Of a stretch of DNA of 64,000 nt, positions 16,001-25,114 are shown one piece after another. The translations under genes were made by a program, and so were the position numbers. This DNA is from FEB-22 sp003105195. Lineage in GTDB: Bacteria; Pseudomonadota; Alphaproteobacteria; Rhizobiales; Xanthobacteraceae. Location of the stretch: contig JAOSKV010000034.1 in the NCBI GenBank assembly GCA_027493405.1, forward strand, positions 186,001 through 250,000, in the 5' to 3' direction. Every line of letters starts with the position of its first letter. Positions within the stretch are counted from its first letter, which is position 1. The notes beneath the pieces were generated by a model. It had not been told where the DNA came from. It ran no database searches and saw nothing but the letters and a program-made list of their open reading frames with translations.

Positions 16001-18079
16001 ATGAGCACGCCAGAGTCCCCGTCCTCCGCCGGCAATCCCCTGCTCGAGGCCTGGAGCGAGCCCTTCGGCGTACCGCCCTTCGCGGGCATCCGCATCGAGC
16101 ACTTCGACGGCGCCTTCGACCGGGCGCTGGCGGCGCACCGCGCCGAGATCGCGGCGATCGCGGCGGATCCGGCAGAGCCCGCCTTCGACAACACGATCGC
16201 GGCGCTGGAGCGCAGCGGCCGGCTGCTCGCCCGGGTGAGCAGCGCCTTCTACGTGCTCTCCGGCGCCCATACGAGCGAGCCCCTGATGGCGGTCGAGCGC
16301 GAGGTCGCGCCGCTCCTCGCCAAGCACTGGAACGACATCTACCTGGACGCCGGCCTCTACGGACGGGTCGACGCCCTGGCCGGGAGGCGCGCCGCCCTCG
16401 GCCTCACGGCCGAGCAGGCGCGGGTGCTCGAGCGCTATCACCTGGCGTTCCGGCGCGCCGGTGCCGCCCTCGCGGACGTGGCCAAGCGGCGGCTCGCCGA
16501 GATCGCCGAGCGGCTGGCGACGCTCGGCACCGCCTTCGGCCAGAACGTGCTCGCCGACGAGCAGGCCTATGGGCTGGTGCTCGCGGGCGAGGACGACCTC
16601 GCGGGCCTGCCCGACTCGCTGCGCGACGCAGCGCGCAGCGCCGCCGAGGAGCGGGGCCTCCCGGGCAAGCACGTGATCACGCTCTCGCGCTCGCTGGTGG
16701 AGCCGTTCCTGCAATTCTCGGCCCGGCGCGACCTGCGCGAGAAGGTGTTCGAGGCCTGGATCGCGCGCGGCGCCGGCGGCGGCGCTCACGACAACCGGCC
16801 CGTGATCGCCGAGATCGTGGCCCTGCGAACCGAGCGCGCCCGGCTGCTCGGCTATCCGGACTTCGCGGCCTATCGCCTCGACGACACCATGGCGAAGACG
16901 CCCGCGGCGGTGCGGGAGCTGCTCGACGCGGTCTGGGCGCCGGCGCGGCGGCGGGTCGGCGAGGAGCGCGAGGCGCTGCAGGCGATCGTGCGGGCCGAGG
17001 GCGGAAATTTCCACCTCGCGCCCTGGGACTGGCGCTACTACGCCGAGAAGCTGCGCAAGGCGCGCTACGACCTCGACGAGGACGACATCAAGCCGTACCT
17101 GCGGCTCGAGAACGTGATCGCGGCCGCCTTCCACACGGCGGAGCGCCTGTTCGGGCTCTCCTTCGCGCCGCTCGCCGACGTGCCGGTGTGGCACCCGGAC
17201 GTGCGGGTCTGGGAGGTGCGGCGCGGCGAGCGCCATGTCGGCCTGTTCTTCGGCGATTACTTCGCCCGCGCCTCCAAGCGCAGCGGCGCCTGGATGACCA
17301 CGCTGCGCGACCAGGAGCGCCTCGACGGCGAGGTGCGGCCGCTGGTGGTCAATGTCATGAATTTCGCCAAGGCGGCCGAGGGCGAGCCGACGCTCCTGAG
17401 CTTCGAGGACGCCCGCACCCTGTTCCACGAGTTCGGCCACGCCCTGCACGGCCTGCTCTCGGACGTCACCTATCCGCTGATCTCGGGGACCGGCGTGCTG
17501 CAGGACTTCGTCGAGCTGCCCTCGCAGCTCTACGAGCACTGGCTGGAGCGGCCCGAGATCCTGCGGGCGTTCGCGCGCCATGCCGAGACGGGCGCGCCGA
17601 TGCCGGAGGCGCTGCTGTCGCGCCTGATCGCGGCGCGCAGCTTCAACCAGGGCTTCGTGACGGCCGAGTATCTGGGCTCGTCCTATGTGGACCTCGCCTT
17701 CCACGCGGGCGGCGAGGCGACCGACGCCGCGGCGGTCGAGCGGGACACGCGCGCGCGGCTCGGCATGCCCGAGGAGGTCGTGCTGCGCCACCGGCCGACC
17801 CACTTCCAGCACATCTTCGCGGGCGAGGGCTACGCGGCCGGCTACTACGGCTACATGTGGTCCGAGGTGCTCGACGCCGATGCGTTCCGCGCCTTCGAGG
17901 AGGCGGGCGACGTGTTCGACCCCGCGCTCGCGAAGCGCCTGCACGACCACATCTACGCGGCCGGCGGGGCACGCGATCCGCGCGAGGCCTACCTGGCGTT
18001 CCGCGGCCGGCTGCCCACCGTGGACGCCCTGCTGGCGCGGCGCGGGCTCGCCGACGCCGTGCCGGCGGGCGAAGCCTGA
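16001..18079 (+). CDS. M3-family oligopeptidase (Dcp/oligopeptidase A type)
   Basis: A 692-residue zinc metallopeptidase. The zinc site is LFHEFGHALHGLL (HExxH near residue 475), followed by the third ligand region DFVELPSQLYEHW. No signal peptide, so a cytoplasmic enzyme that clears short peptides. Length and N-terminal pattern (NPLLEAWSEPFGVPPF) match the Dcp/PrlC group; Dcp is the closer guess but not certain. ATG 16001 is chosen, with GAGGAG at 15982-15987 and GAGAG at 15991-15995 upstream. Confidence 0.92.
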   Translation: MSTPESPSSAGNPLLEAWSEPFGVPPFAGIRIEHFDGAFDRALAAHRAEIAAIAADPAEPAFDNTIAALERSGRLLARVSSAFYVLSGAHTSEPLMAVEREVAPLLAKHWNDIYLDAGLYGRVDALAGRRAALGLTAEQARVLERYHLAFRRAGAALADVAKRRLAEIAERLATLGTAFGQNVLADEQAYGLVLAGEDDLAGLPDSLRDAARSAAEERGLPGKHVITLSRSLVEPFLQFSARRDLREKVFEAWIARGAGGGAHDNRPVIAEIVALRTERARLLGYPDFAAYRLDDTMAKTPAAVRELLDAVWAPARRRVGEEREALQAIVRAEGGNFHLAPWDWRYYAEKLRKARYDLDEDDIKPYLRLENVIAAAFHTAERLFGLSFAPLADVPVWHPDVRVWEVRRGERHVGLFFGDYFARASKRSGAWMTTLRDQERLDGEVRPLVVNVMNFAKAAEGEPTLLSFEDARTLFHEFGHALHGLLSDVTYPLISGTGVLQDFVELPSQLYEHWLERPEILRAFARHAETGAPMPEALLSRLIAARSFNQGFVTAEYLGSSYVDLAFHAGGEATDAAAVERDTRARLGMPEEVVLRHRPTHFQHIFAGEGYAAGYYGYMWSEVLDADAFRAFEEAGDVFDPALAKRLHDHIYAAGGARDPREAYLAFRGRLPTVDALLARRGLADAVPAGEA

Positions 18080-18140
18080 CGGCTTGCTCCGCGAGAGCGC
18101 GCCGTTATGGTGCCGCGCTCATCAGCGCGGGAACCAATCG

Positions 18141-19736
18141 ATGGATCTTCACACGGCCGGACATCGCCGCGGCGTCGTGGCGGCGCCCCACGCGGCGGCC
18201 GCGGAGGCGGGGCGGGCGATCCTCGCCGAGGGCGGCAATGCGCTCGAGGCGATGGTCGCCATGGCGGCCACCATCGTGGCCGTCTACCCGCACATGAACC
18301 ATATCGGCGGCGACGGCTTCTGGCTGGTGCACGAGCCCTCGGGGCGCGTGCGCGCCATCATGGGGGCAGGGCGCGCCGGGGCGCTGGCGACGCCGGCGCT
18401 CTATCGCGAGCACGGCCACGACGCGATTCCCCCGCGCGGGCCGCTCGCCGCGCTCACGGCGCCGGCCGCGGTCGCGGGCTGGATGCTGGCGCTCGAGGCG
18501 GCCGCCGCCCGGGGCGGCAAGCTGCCGCTCGACCTCCTGCTCGGCGCCGCGATGCGATACGCCCGCGACGGCTATGCCGTGACGCGCAGCCAGGCGCGGC
18601 TCACGGCCGAGAAGCTCGACGAGTGCCGCGCGGCGCCCGGCTTCGCGGCGGTCTTCCTGGTGGACGGCAAGGCGCCGGAGGCGGGCACGGTGCTGCGCCA
18701 GCCGGCGCTCGCCGCGACGCTCGAGCATCTCGCGCAGGCCGGGCTCGCCGACTTCTATCGCGGCGATGTCGGGCGCGAGATCGCGGCGGACCTCGCGCGG
18801 ATCGGCAGCCCGGTCACCCGCGCCGACCTCGCGGCCTGCCGCGCCTGGCTCGCCGAGCCGCTCAGCGTCGATCTCGCGGCGGGCACGCTCTACAACACGC
18901 CGCCGCCGACCCAGGGGCTCGCCTCGCTGATCATCCTCGCGCTCTACGAGCGTCTCGCCGTGGCGGAGGCGGAGGGCTTCGCCTTCGCGCACGGCCTGGT
19001 CGAGGCGACCAAGCGGGCCTTCCGGGTGCGCGACACGATCGTCACCGATCCGGACCTCGTGCCGGCGCCGCCCGCGCGCTTTCTCGAGGCGGGCTTCCTC
19101 GACCGCGAAGCCGCGCGCATCGATCCGCGCAAGGCGGCGCCTTTCCCGGCGCCGCCGGGCGAGGGCGACACGGTCTGGATGGGCGCGGCCGACGCCTCGG
19201 GCCTGGTCGTCTCCTACATCCAGTCGATCTACTGGGAGTTCGGCTCGGCCTGCGTGCTGCCGGCGACCGGCGTGCTGATGCAGAACCGCGGCGCCAGCTT
19301 CTCGCTCGAGAGCGGCGCGCTCAACCGGCTGGCGCCGGGACGCCGCCCGTTCCACACCCTCAATCCGGCGCTCGCCCGGCTCGCCGACGGACGCGTGATC
19401 GCCTACGGAACCATGGGCGGCGACGGCCAGCCGCAGACGCAAGGCATGCTGTTCGCGCGCCACGTGCTGCATCGCCGGCCGCTCGACGTCGCGCTCGACG
19501 CGCCGCGCTGGCTGCTCGGCCGCACCTGGGGCTCGACGCACACCAATCTGCGGCTGGAAGCGCGCTTCCCGGAGGGCCTGGTCGACCGGCTGCTCTCGGC
19601 CGGCCACGACGTGGAGGTCCTGGGCGAGGGCTATTCGGACACCATGGGGCATGCGGGCGCCGTGGTGATGCACCCGAACGGCCTGCTCGAAGGCGCCCAC
19701 GACCCGCGCGCGGACGGCGGGGCGGCGGGCCTGTAG
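18141..19736 (+). CDS. Gamma-glutamyltransferase-family protein
   Basis: A 531-residue Ntn-hydrolase of the GGT family, YwrD-like subgroup. The chain is expected to cleave itself before Thr344 in GEGDTVWMG, the nucleophile. The segments YIQSIYWEFGS, NRGASFSLE and GTMGGDGQPQ belong to the small subunit. No signal peptide is seen, unlike the classical periplasmic GGT. The start is 62 bases after the M3 peptidase stop; both may serve peptide or glutathione-conjugate breakdown. Confidence 0.92.
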   Translation: MDLHTAGHRRGVVAAPHAAAAEAGRAILAEGGNALEAMVAMAATIVAVYPHMNHIGGDGFWLVHEPSGRVRAIMGAGRAGALATPALYREHGHDAIPPRGPLAALTAPAAVAGWMLALEAAAARGGKLPLDLLLGAAMRYARDGYAVTRSQARLTAEKLDECRAAPGFAAVFLVDGKAPEAGTVLRQPALAATLEHLAQAGLADFYRGDVGREIAADLARIGSPVTRADLAACRAWLAEPLSVDLAAGTLYNTPPPTQGLASLIILALYERLAVAEAEGFAFAHGLVEATKRAFRVRDTIVTDPDLVPAPPARFLEAGFLDREAARIDPRKAAPFPAPPGEGDTVWMGAADASGLVVSYIQSIYWEFGSACVLPATGVLMQNRGASFSLESGALNRLAPGRRPFHTLNPALARLADGRVIAYGTMGGDGQPQTQGMLFARHVLHRRPLDVALDAPRWLLGRTWGSTHTNLRLEARFPEGLVDRLLSAGHDVEVLGEGYSDTMGHAGAVVMHPNGLLEGAHDPRADGGAAGL

Positions 19737-19848
19737 GCACTTGTCGGTAGCCGTCTTCGGCGGGACGAAGGGCCGCACCGCCTGCTTTCCGCCGCAGTCG
19801 GTGCTATGGTGGGCCGGAACCGCCCATCGGCGAAAAGGTCCTTCTCAC

Positions 19849-20493
19849 ATGCGCAAGCTTTGCCGCAGGGTCGCGGCCGCGCTCGCCGGCCTGTTGCTCG
19901 CGACGGCCGGGGCCGCGGCACACCCGCACGTCTGGGTCACGATCAAGAGCGAGCTCGTCTACGCGGGCGACGGCAGCGTCACGGGCGTACGCCACATCTG
20001 GACCTTCGACGAGATGTTCTCGGCCTTCGCGTCCCAGGGGCTCGACAAGAACAACGACGGCACCCTGACGCGCGAGGAGCTTGCCGAGCTCGCCGAGGTC
20101 AATATCAGCTCCATGAAGGAGTACGACTACTTCACCAAGGCCCGGGCGAACGGCAAGGCGGCGGATTTCGCCGCGCCCAAGGAGTATTTCCTCGCCCACA
20201 AGGACAAGCTGCTGACGCTGCACTTCACGCTGCCGTTCAAGGCCCCCGTGAAGGCGCAGAACCTGGACCTCGAGGTCTATGACGGCAGCTTCTTCGTCGC
20301 CTTCTCGCTCGACGAGAAGGACCCGGTGCGGCTCGTGAACGCTCCGGCGGCCTGCCGGCTCGCGCTGGCGCGGCCGAACGAGGCGAGCCAGGCGCAGAGC
20401 AAGTCGCTCGGCGAATCCTTCTTCAACCAGCTCGACGCCTCGAGCGGCTTCGGCGCGCAATTCGCCAACAAGATCTCGGTGAAATGCCCCTGA
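19849..20493 (+). CDS. DUF1007 periplasmic protein with an EF-hand-like loop
   Basis: A 214-residue DUF1007 protein. Signal peptide residues 1-24, mature start HPHVWVTI typical of the family. Residues about 65-76 read DKNNDGTLTREE, a canonical 12-residue EF-hand loop (D1, N3, D5, G6, E12). Its stop overlaps the next gene (nickel/cobalt permease) by 10 bases, the usual arrangement for this family, so it is thought to be an accessory of metal transport. Start ATG 19849 lies before a clear signal peptide. Confidence 0.88.
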   Translation: MRKLCRRVAAALAGLLLATAGAAAHPHVWVTIKSELVYAGDGSVTGVRHIWTFDEMFSAFASQGLDKNNDGTLTREELAELAEVNISSMKEYDYFTKARANGKAADFAAPKEYFLAHKDKLLTLHFTLPFKAPVKAQNLDLEVYDGSFFVAFSLDEKDPVRLVNAPAACRLALARPNEASQAQSKSLGESFFNQLDASSGFGAQFANKISVKCP

Positions 20494-21545
20494 GGCGTCG
20501 GCGCAGGGTGCCGGCCGCGGTTGCCGCGCTGGCGGCGGCCGTGCTCGTCGTCGCGGCGACGGGGCTGCTCGACGCCGCGCTGGGGCAGCTGGGGCCGTTC
20601 GGGCCGAAATCGGCGGCGCCGCCTACACCGTCCGGTGGCGTCACGGGCTTCATCCTCGCCAAGCAGGCCGAGTTCTACCGTTCGTTCCAGGGCCTGATCC
20701 GCGCCGCCAAGGCGGACGGCAGCGCGCTCTGGACGCTGATGGGTGTCTCGTTTCTCTACGGGATCTTCCACGCGGCGGGGCCGGGCCACGGCAAGGCGGT
20801 GATTTCGTCCTACGTAATCGCGAACCAGGAGACCTGGCGGCGCGGCGTCGTGCTCTCCTTCGCCTCGGCGCTGCTGCAGGCGCTGGTGGCGGTCGCGATC
20901 GTCGGCATCGCGGCCGCGCTCCTCGGCGCGACCGCCCGCGCCATGGGCGAGACGGTGCGCTACATCGAGATCGTCAGCTACGCGCTGATCGCGGCGATCG
21001 GCCTGCGCCTGTTGTGGGTGAAAGGCCGCGGCCTGCTCGCGGCCTGGCAGGCATTGCGGGCGCCGACGCACGATCACGCGCATGCCCACCACCATGCTCA
21101 CGATCATGCGCATCACCACCACGCGCCTGGCCATGACCACGGGCACGACCACGTCCACGACGCTCACTGCGGGCATTCGCACGGGCCCGAGCCGCAGGCG
21201 CTCGCCGGCCCGGGCGGCTGGCAGCGCGGCCTGAGCGCGATCGTGGCGGTCGGGCTGCGACCGTGTTCGGGCGCGATCCTGGTGCTGGTCTTCGCGCTGG
21301 CGCAGGGGATCTTCTGGAGCGGGGTCGCGGCGACCTTCGTGATGGGCCTCGGCACCGCGATCACGGTCGCGGCCATCGCGACGCTGGCGATCGGCGCCCG
21401 GGCGCTCGCCGCGCGCTTCGCCGCGACGCGCCCGAGCTACGGCATGTTGGCGCTGCGCGGCATCGAGGTCGGCGCCGCCGCCCTGGTGCTCGCCTTCGGC
21501 GTCGCGCTGCTCACCGGCTACATGGCGAACGAGCGGCTGATGTAA
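20484..21545 (+). CDS. Nickel/cobalt transporter, RcnA/NiCoT-like, with His-rich loop
   Basis: A 353-residue membrane protein. The family motif FLYGIFHAAGPGHGKAVISSY is in the second helix region and GLRPCSGAILVLVFALAQG in a later helix. Between them is a His-rich cytoplasmic loop of about 50 residues with repeated HD/HH/HH pairs. RcnA-like proteins export Ni/Co and NiCoT relatives import them; direction is not settled by sequence. It is translationally coupled to DUF1007 and lies about 2 kb from a cobalt-type nitrile hydratase. Confidence 0.9.
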   Translation: MPLRRRRRVPAAVAALAAAVLVVAATGLLDAALGQLGPFGPKSAAPPTPSGGVTGFILAKQAEFYRSFQGLIRAAKADGSALWTLMGVSFLYGIFHAAGPGHGKAVISSYVIANQETWRRGVVLSFASALLQALVAVAIVGIAAALLGATARAMGETVRYIEIVSYALIAAIGLRLLWVKGRGLLAAWQALRAPTHDHAHAHHHAHDHAHHHHAPGHDHGHDHVHDAHCGHSHGPEPQALAGPGGWQRGLSAIVAVGLRPCSGAILVLVFALAQGIFWSGVAATFVMGLGTAITVAAIATLAIGARALAARFAATRPSYGMLALRGIEVGAAALVLAFGVALLTGYMANERLM

Positions 21546-21590
21546 GGACGCGACCGGATCCCCGCCGCGCCCTGCCAGGCCTGCGGGCGG

Positions 21591-22766
21591 CTAGGCATCC
21601 GGCTGCAGCCGCGTCGCCGCGCGCCGCAGGGCGAGCGCCAGCACCAGGAGGCCGGTGAGCCGGTAGCTGGCGCCGACCCAGCCGAGATCCGTCACCGCGC
21701 CGAGCGAGAGCGTGACCGCGCCGAGGGCGGCTCCCGCCGCGCTGCCGAGATACATCGCCGAGGCATTGAGCGAGAGCGCCACCACGGCGGCGTCCGGCGC
21801 GAGCGAGACCAGCCGCGCGCTCTGCGCCGGATGGAAGGCCCAGCCCGCGATACCCCAGGTCGCCATGGCGGCCAGCAGGATCGACTTGGCGGCGGGCGAG
21901 GGGCCGATCAGCGCCGCGGCCGAGCAGGCGAGGTCGGCGGCCACCAGGACGGCGAGCGTGGTCACCAGGGTGCGCGCCGGTCCGCTGCGGTCGCTGAGCC
22001 AGCCGCCGAGCGCATTGCCGGCGGCGGCCGCGAGGCCGAAGGCGAGCAGCAGCAGCATCACGAAGTCGGCGCCGCCGCCGGTGCGCGCGGCGAGCGGCGT
22101 GATGTAGGTGTAGATCGAGAAGGCGCCGGTCGCCCACAGGAAGGTGACCAGCAGCGCCGCGAGGATCTCGGGACGGCCCGCCACCGCGAGGCGCTGGCCG
22201 AGGGTGGCGCTGCCGCGCGGCAGGTCGCGCGGCAGGCCGATCAGGAGGCCCGCCACCGCGACCAGGCCGGACGCGCCGACCAGCGCATAGGCGGTGCGCC
22301 AGCTCGAGAAGCTGCCGATCCAGGCGCCGAGCGGGACGCCGAAGGCGACCGCGACCGTCAGCCCGCCCGTGATCGCGGCGATCGCCCGCGCGCGCCTCTC
22401 GGGCGCGACCAGCAGGGCGCCGACCGAGTTGGCGGAAGGCATGAACAGGCCCGCCGCGAGCGCGAGCAGCACCTTGGCGGCGACGAGTTCGGCGAAGCTG
22501 CGGACGAGCGCCGCGAGCGCGGCCGTGAGGGCGAAGGCCAGCAGGGTCGCGACCAGGAGCGACTTGCGCTCGCGGCTGCCGGTGAGCGTCGCGAGCACCG
22601 GCGAGCCGATCGCGTAGGTGAGCGCCGCGACGGTGACGAGCTGGCCCGCGGTCGCGACCGACACGTCGAGGTCCGCCGCCATGGCGGGCAGCAGCGGCGC
22701 GATCACGAACATCTCGGTGCCGATGCAAAAGGCGCCGAGCGAGAGCCAGAACAGGGTCACGGGCAT
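21591..22766 (-). CDS. MFS transporter (DHA1-like)
   Basis: A 391-residue protein with 12 predicted membrane segments. It starts VTLFWLSLGAFCIGTEMFVI, typical of the DHA1/arabinose-efflux-like group, and has the loop-2/3 motif GSPVLATLTGSRERK. Substrate unknown. It lies 107 bases downstream of the nitrile hydratase accessory gene on the same strand, so it may be part of that unit, for example moving a nitrile, amide or acid. Confidence 0.88.
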   Translation of the reverse strand: MPVTLFWLSLGAFCIGTEMFVIAPLLPAMAADLDVSVATAGQLVTVAALTYAIGSPVLATLTGSRERKSLLVATLLAFALTAALAALVRSFAELVAAKVLLALAAGLFMPSANSVGALLVAPERRARAIAAITGGLTVAVAFGVPLGAWIGSFSSWRTAYALVGASGLVAVAGLLIGLPRDLPRGSATLGQRLAVAGRPEILAALLVTFLWATGAFSIYTYITPLAARTGGGADFVMLLLLAFGLAAAAGNALGGWLSDRSGPARTLVTTLAVLVAADLACSAAALIGPSPAAKSILLAAMATWGIAGWAFHPAQSARLVSLAPDAAVVALSLNASAMYLGSAAGAALGAVTLSLGAVTDLGWVGASYRLTGLLVLALALRRAATRLQPDA

Positions 22767-22873
22767 GGGGAACTCGTCGGAGTCGCGTTCAGTATGGAGA
22801 CAGCTCTTGTCATTCCGCGTCAGCAGGCGGGATGCGGGTCCGCCGTCCGCGGCCCGTGACGACGGCGAGGTCG

Positions 22874-23257
22874 TCAGCCGAAGTCCTCGGGCGCGAGGAC
22901 GATGGGCCGGCCGTGCGGGGTGCGGTCGGCGGCGTGGTCCCAGGCGTCGCGGTAGCGCGCAAGCGTGCCGGCATCGGCGACGCCCTTCTCGGCGACCATG
23001 CGCTCGAGGGCGGCGAGCCAGTGGCGGTAGTAGGTCTCGCCGGTGTCGGGATCGCCGGCGGCCTGGGCGCGCTTGATCTCGTCGGCGAGCATCGCGGCCC
23101 ATTCGCCCCAGGTGAACAGGCCGCGCGCGTGCAGCGCGAGCGTCATGGCGAAGGCCTGCGCCTCCCAGGGCGCGCCGAAGACGGGGCCCTCGGCATCGCG
23201 CGGCAGGCCGGGGAGCGCGTCGGCGGCGCGGCGTGCCGCGGCCGGATCGAGGGTCAT
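22874..23257 (-). CDS. Nitrile hydratase accessory (activator) protein
   Basis: A 127-residue protein similar to the nitrile hydratase beta N-terminal fold (PVFGAPWEAQAFAMTLALHARGLFTWGEWA and TYYRHWLAALERMVAEKG). Such accessory proteins deliver cobalt or help mature the alpha subunit. The ATG overlaps the stop of the beta gene by four bases (ATGA), showing translational coupling. Confidence 0.88.
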   Translation of the reverse strand: MTLDPAAARRAADALPGLPRDAEGPVFGAPWEAQAFAMTLALHARGLFTWGEWAAMLADEIKRAQAAGDPDTGETYYRHWLAALERMVAEKGVADAGTLARYRDAWDHAADRTPHGRPIVLAPEDFG

Positions 23258-23913
23258 GCGGGCTCCAGGTAGGAGTCCCAGGCATCGACCGAGACCCGGA
23301 CGGCGGGATCCGCGTCGGCGCCCCAGAGCTCGGTGCCGGCGAAGCAGACCGTGTAGAGCCATTGCGGGCTCTCGCCCTTCCCGAGCGCATTGGTGTCGGG
23401 GAAGACGTGGCAGCCGTGCAGACGCTCCACCGTGCCGACATGGCCGCGCACATAGCGCGGCAGGCGCGTATGGGTGGCGGGATGCATGTTGCGGGCGCGC
23501 ACGCGGTCGCCGGCCTCGAAGCGCGCCGGCGCGGTCGCGGGGCGCTCGGTCGGCCCGCCGCGATGCAGCACCTGCAGCACGTCGGAGCGCGAGAGCACGC
23601 GCGCGACCGGCTTGGCGGCGCCCTGCGGCGCGCCCGCCGCGATCTCGGCCGCCGAGACCAGGCCGCGTTCCGCCATCAGCCTCTCGAGCCCGGCGAGCCA
23701 GATCTCGTAGTAGCTCCTGGCGAGGTACTCTCCGGGCGGCAGGCTCTCGCGCGCGAAGCGCGACATGTCGATGTTCCAGCCGCCGGGCATCGCCATCGCC
23801 AGGGTGAGCGCGAAGGCGCGCCGCTCCCATTCGGCGTGGAACACCGGCTCGTCGGGCTCCGGCGCGACCGGGCCGAAGCCGTGCATGCCGCCCATGTCCT
23901 GCGCGCCGTTCAT
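23254..23913 (-). CDS. nthB: Nitrile hydratase beta subunit
   Basis: A 219-residue protein: MNGAQDMGGMHGFGPV at the N terminus is diagnostic for the family, then a helical domain (SYYEIWLAGLERLMAERGL) and an SH3-like C-terminal barrel (GDRVRARNMHPATHTRLPRY). It forms the active heterodimer with the alpha subunit, hydrating nitriles to amides in the cytoplasm. Its start overlaps the alpha stop by four bases. Confidence 0.95.
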   Translation of the reverse strand: MNGAQDMGGMHGFGPVAPEPDEPVFHAEWERRAFALTLAMAMPGGWNIDMSRFARESLPPGEYLARSYYEIWLAGLERLMAERGLVSAAEIAAGAPQGAAKPVARVLSRSDVLQVLHRGGPTERPATAPARFEAGDRVRARNMHPATHTRLPRYVRGHVGTVERLHGCHVFPDTNALGKGESPQWLYTVCFAGTELWGADADPAVRVSVDAWDSYLEPA

Positions 23914-24536
23914 GCGACCTCCGCGGGCGTGCGGGCGAGCCCGGTGCCGATCATGCTGTCGCGCGTCACCAGGGCGGCGAGGCGCCCCTCGCTCCAGCCC
24001 TCGGTGCCGGCCGGCCGCATCGGCACCACCAGGTACCGGATCTCGGCGGTCGAATCCCAGACGCGGATCTCGGTCCCGGCCGGCAGCTCGACGCCGAAGT
24101 CGCGCAGCACGCCGCGCGGATCGGCCACCACGCGCGAGCGATAGGGCGCCGACTTGTACCAGACCGGCGGCAGGCCGAGCACCGGCCAGGGATAGCAGGA
24201 GCAGAGCGTGCACACGACCATGTGATGGCAGCGTGGGGTGTTCTCGAGCGCGACGATGTGCTCGCCCTGGCGGCCCAGATAGCCGAGCTCGGCGATCGCA
24301 GGCGTGGCGTCGGCGAGGAGGCGCGCGCGGTAGCCGGGGTCGCTCCAGGCCCGGGCGACCACGCGCGCGCCGTTGCGCGGCCCGACCTTGGTCTCGTAGG
24401 TCTCGATCAGCAGGTCGAGGGCGGCCGGATCGACGTAGCCCTTCTGCGTCAGCATGCTCTCGAGCGCGCGCACGCGCAGCTCGGTCTCGGAGAGCTCCGA
24501 ATGGTCGTGATCGTGATGATGGGGGTCTCGGGACAT
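23910..24536 (-). CDS. nthA: Nitrile hydratase alpha subunit, cobalt type
   Basis: A 208-residue metal subunit. The claw motif is C109-T-L-C112-S-C114, followed by YPWPVLGLPP. Thr at position 110 marks the non-corrin cobalt type (iron enzymes have Ser). The N terminus has a short His cluster (HHHDHDH). Cysteines 112 and 114 would be oxidised during maturation. First gene of an overlapping alpha-beta-accessory unit; divergent from the TRAP genes with 56 bases between starts. Confidence 0.95.
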   Translation of the reverse strand: MSRDPHHHDHDHSELSETELRVRALESMLTQKGYVDPAALDLLIETYETKVGPRNGARVVARAWSDPGYRARLLADATPAIAELGYLGRQGEHIVALENTPRCHHMVVCTLCSCYPWPVLGLPPVWYKSAPYRSRVVADPRGVLRDFGVELPAGTEIRVWDSTAEIRYLVVPMRPAGTEGWSEGRLAALVTRDSMIGTGLARTPAEVA

Positions 24537-24592
24537 GGGACGATCTTAGCGAAAGGCGCGCGAAGTGCTAGACACGCCCGCGCGGGGACCCC

Positions 24593-25114
24593 ATGCGGAT
24601 CGCGGCACGGCTGGAACGGATCGCCGACGGCATCGAGCGCCTGACCACGGCGATCGGGCGCGCGGCCGCCTGGTGCGCGCTGGCGATCGTGCTGATGGTG
24701 TTCGCCGTGGTGCTGATGCGCTACGTGCTCGGCCTCGGCTCGATCTGGCTCACCGAGGCGATCCTCTACGCCCACGCGGCGCTGTTCCTCCTGGCCGCAG
24801 CCTGGACGCTGAAGGAGGGCGCGCATGTGCGGGTCGACGTGTTCTTCGCGGGCGCGAGCCCGCGGCGGCGCGCGCTGATCGACCTCATCGGCGCAGCGCT
24901 GCTGCTGGCGCCCTTCGTGGCCGCGCTCACCTGGTTCGCGCTGCCCTATGCGGGTCGCTCCATCGCGATCCTCGAGCGCTCGCGCGAGGCGAGCGGGCTG
25001 CCGCTCGTGTTCCTGCTCAAGAGCCTGATCCCGGCCTTCGCGCTGCTGCTCGGCCTGCAGGGGATCGCGCAGGCGATCCGCGCCGCGCTCACGCTCGCCG
25101 GCAAGTCCGCATGA
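24593..25114 (+). CDS. dctQ: TRAP transporter small permease (DctQ-like)
   Basis: A 173-residue protein with four membrane segments, the DctQ fold (VLMRYVLGLGSIWLTEAILYAHAALFLL, then LKEGAHVRVDVFF). It pairs with the large permease, whose ATG overlaps its stop by four bases. The substrate is unknown. Confidence 0.9.
   Translation: MRIAARLERIADGIERLTTAIGRAAAWCALAIVLMVFAVVLMRYVLGLGSIWLTEAILYAHAALFLLAAAWTLKEGAHVRVDVFFAGASPRRRALIDLIGAALLLAPFVAALTWFALPYAGRSIAILERSREASGLPLVFLLKSLIPAFALLLGLQGIAQAIRAALTLAGKSA

Noticed and set aside
15620..17950. A 776-codon minus-strand frame opposite the M3 peptidase
   Set aside because: Antisense shadow of the peptidase. Only its last 82 codons, with their own start at 15868, are a credible gene and are listed.
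21070..21190. Tandem-repeat-like CAC/CAT text in the permease gene, and similar text at 9685-9760
   Set aside because: These are codons for His-rich loops in real proteins, not DNA repeats or CRISPR units.
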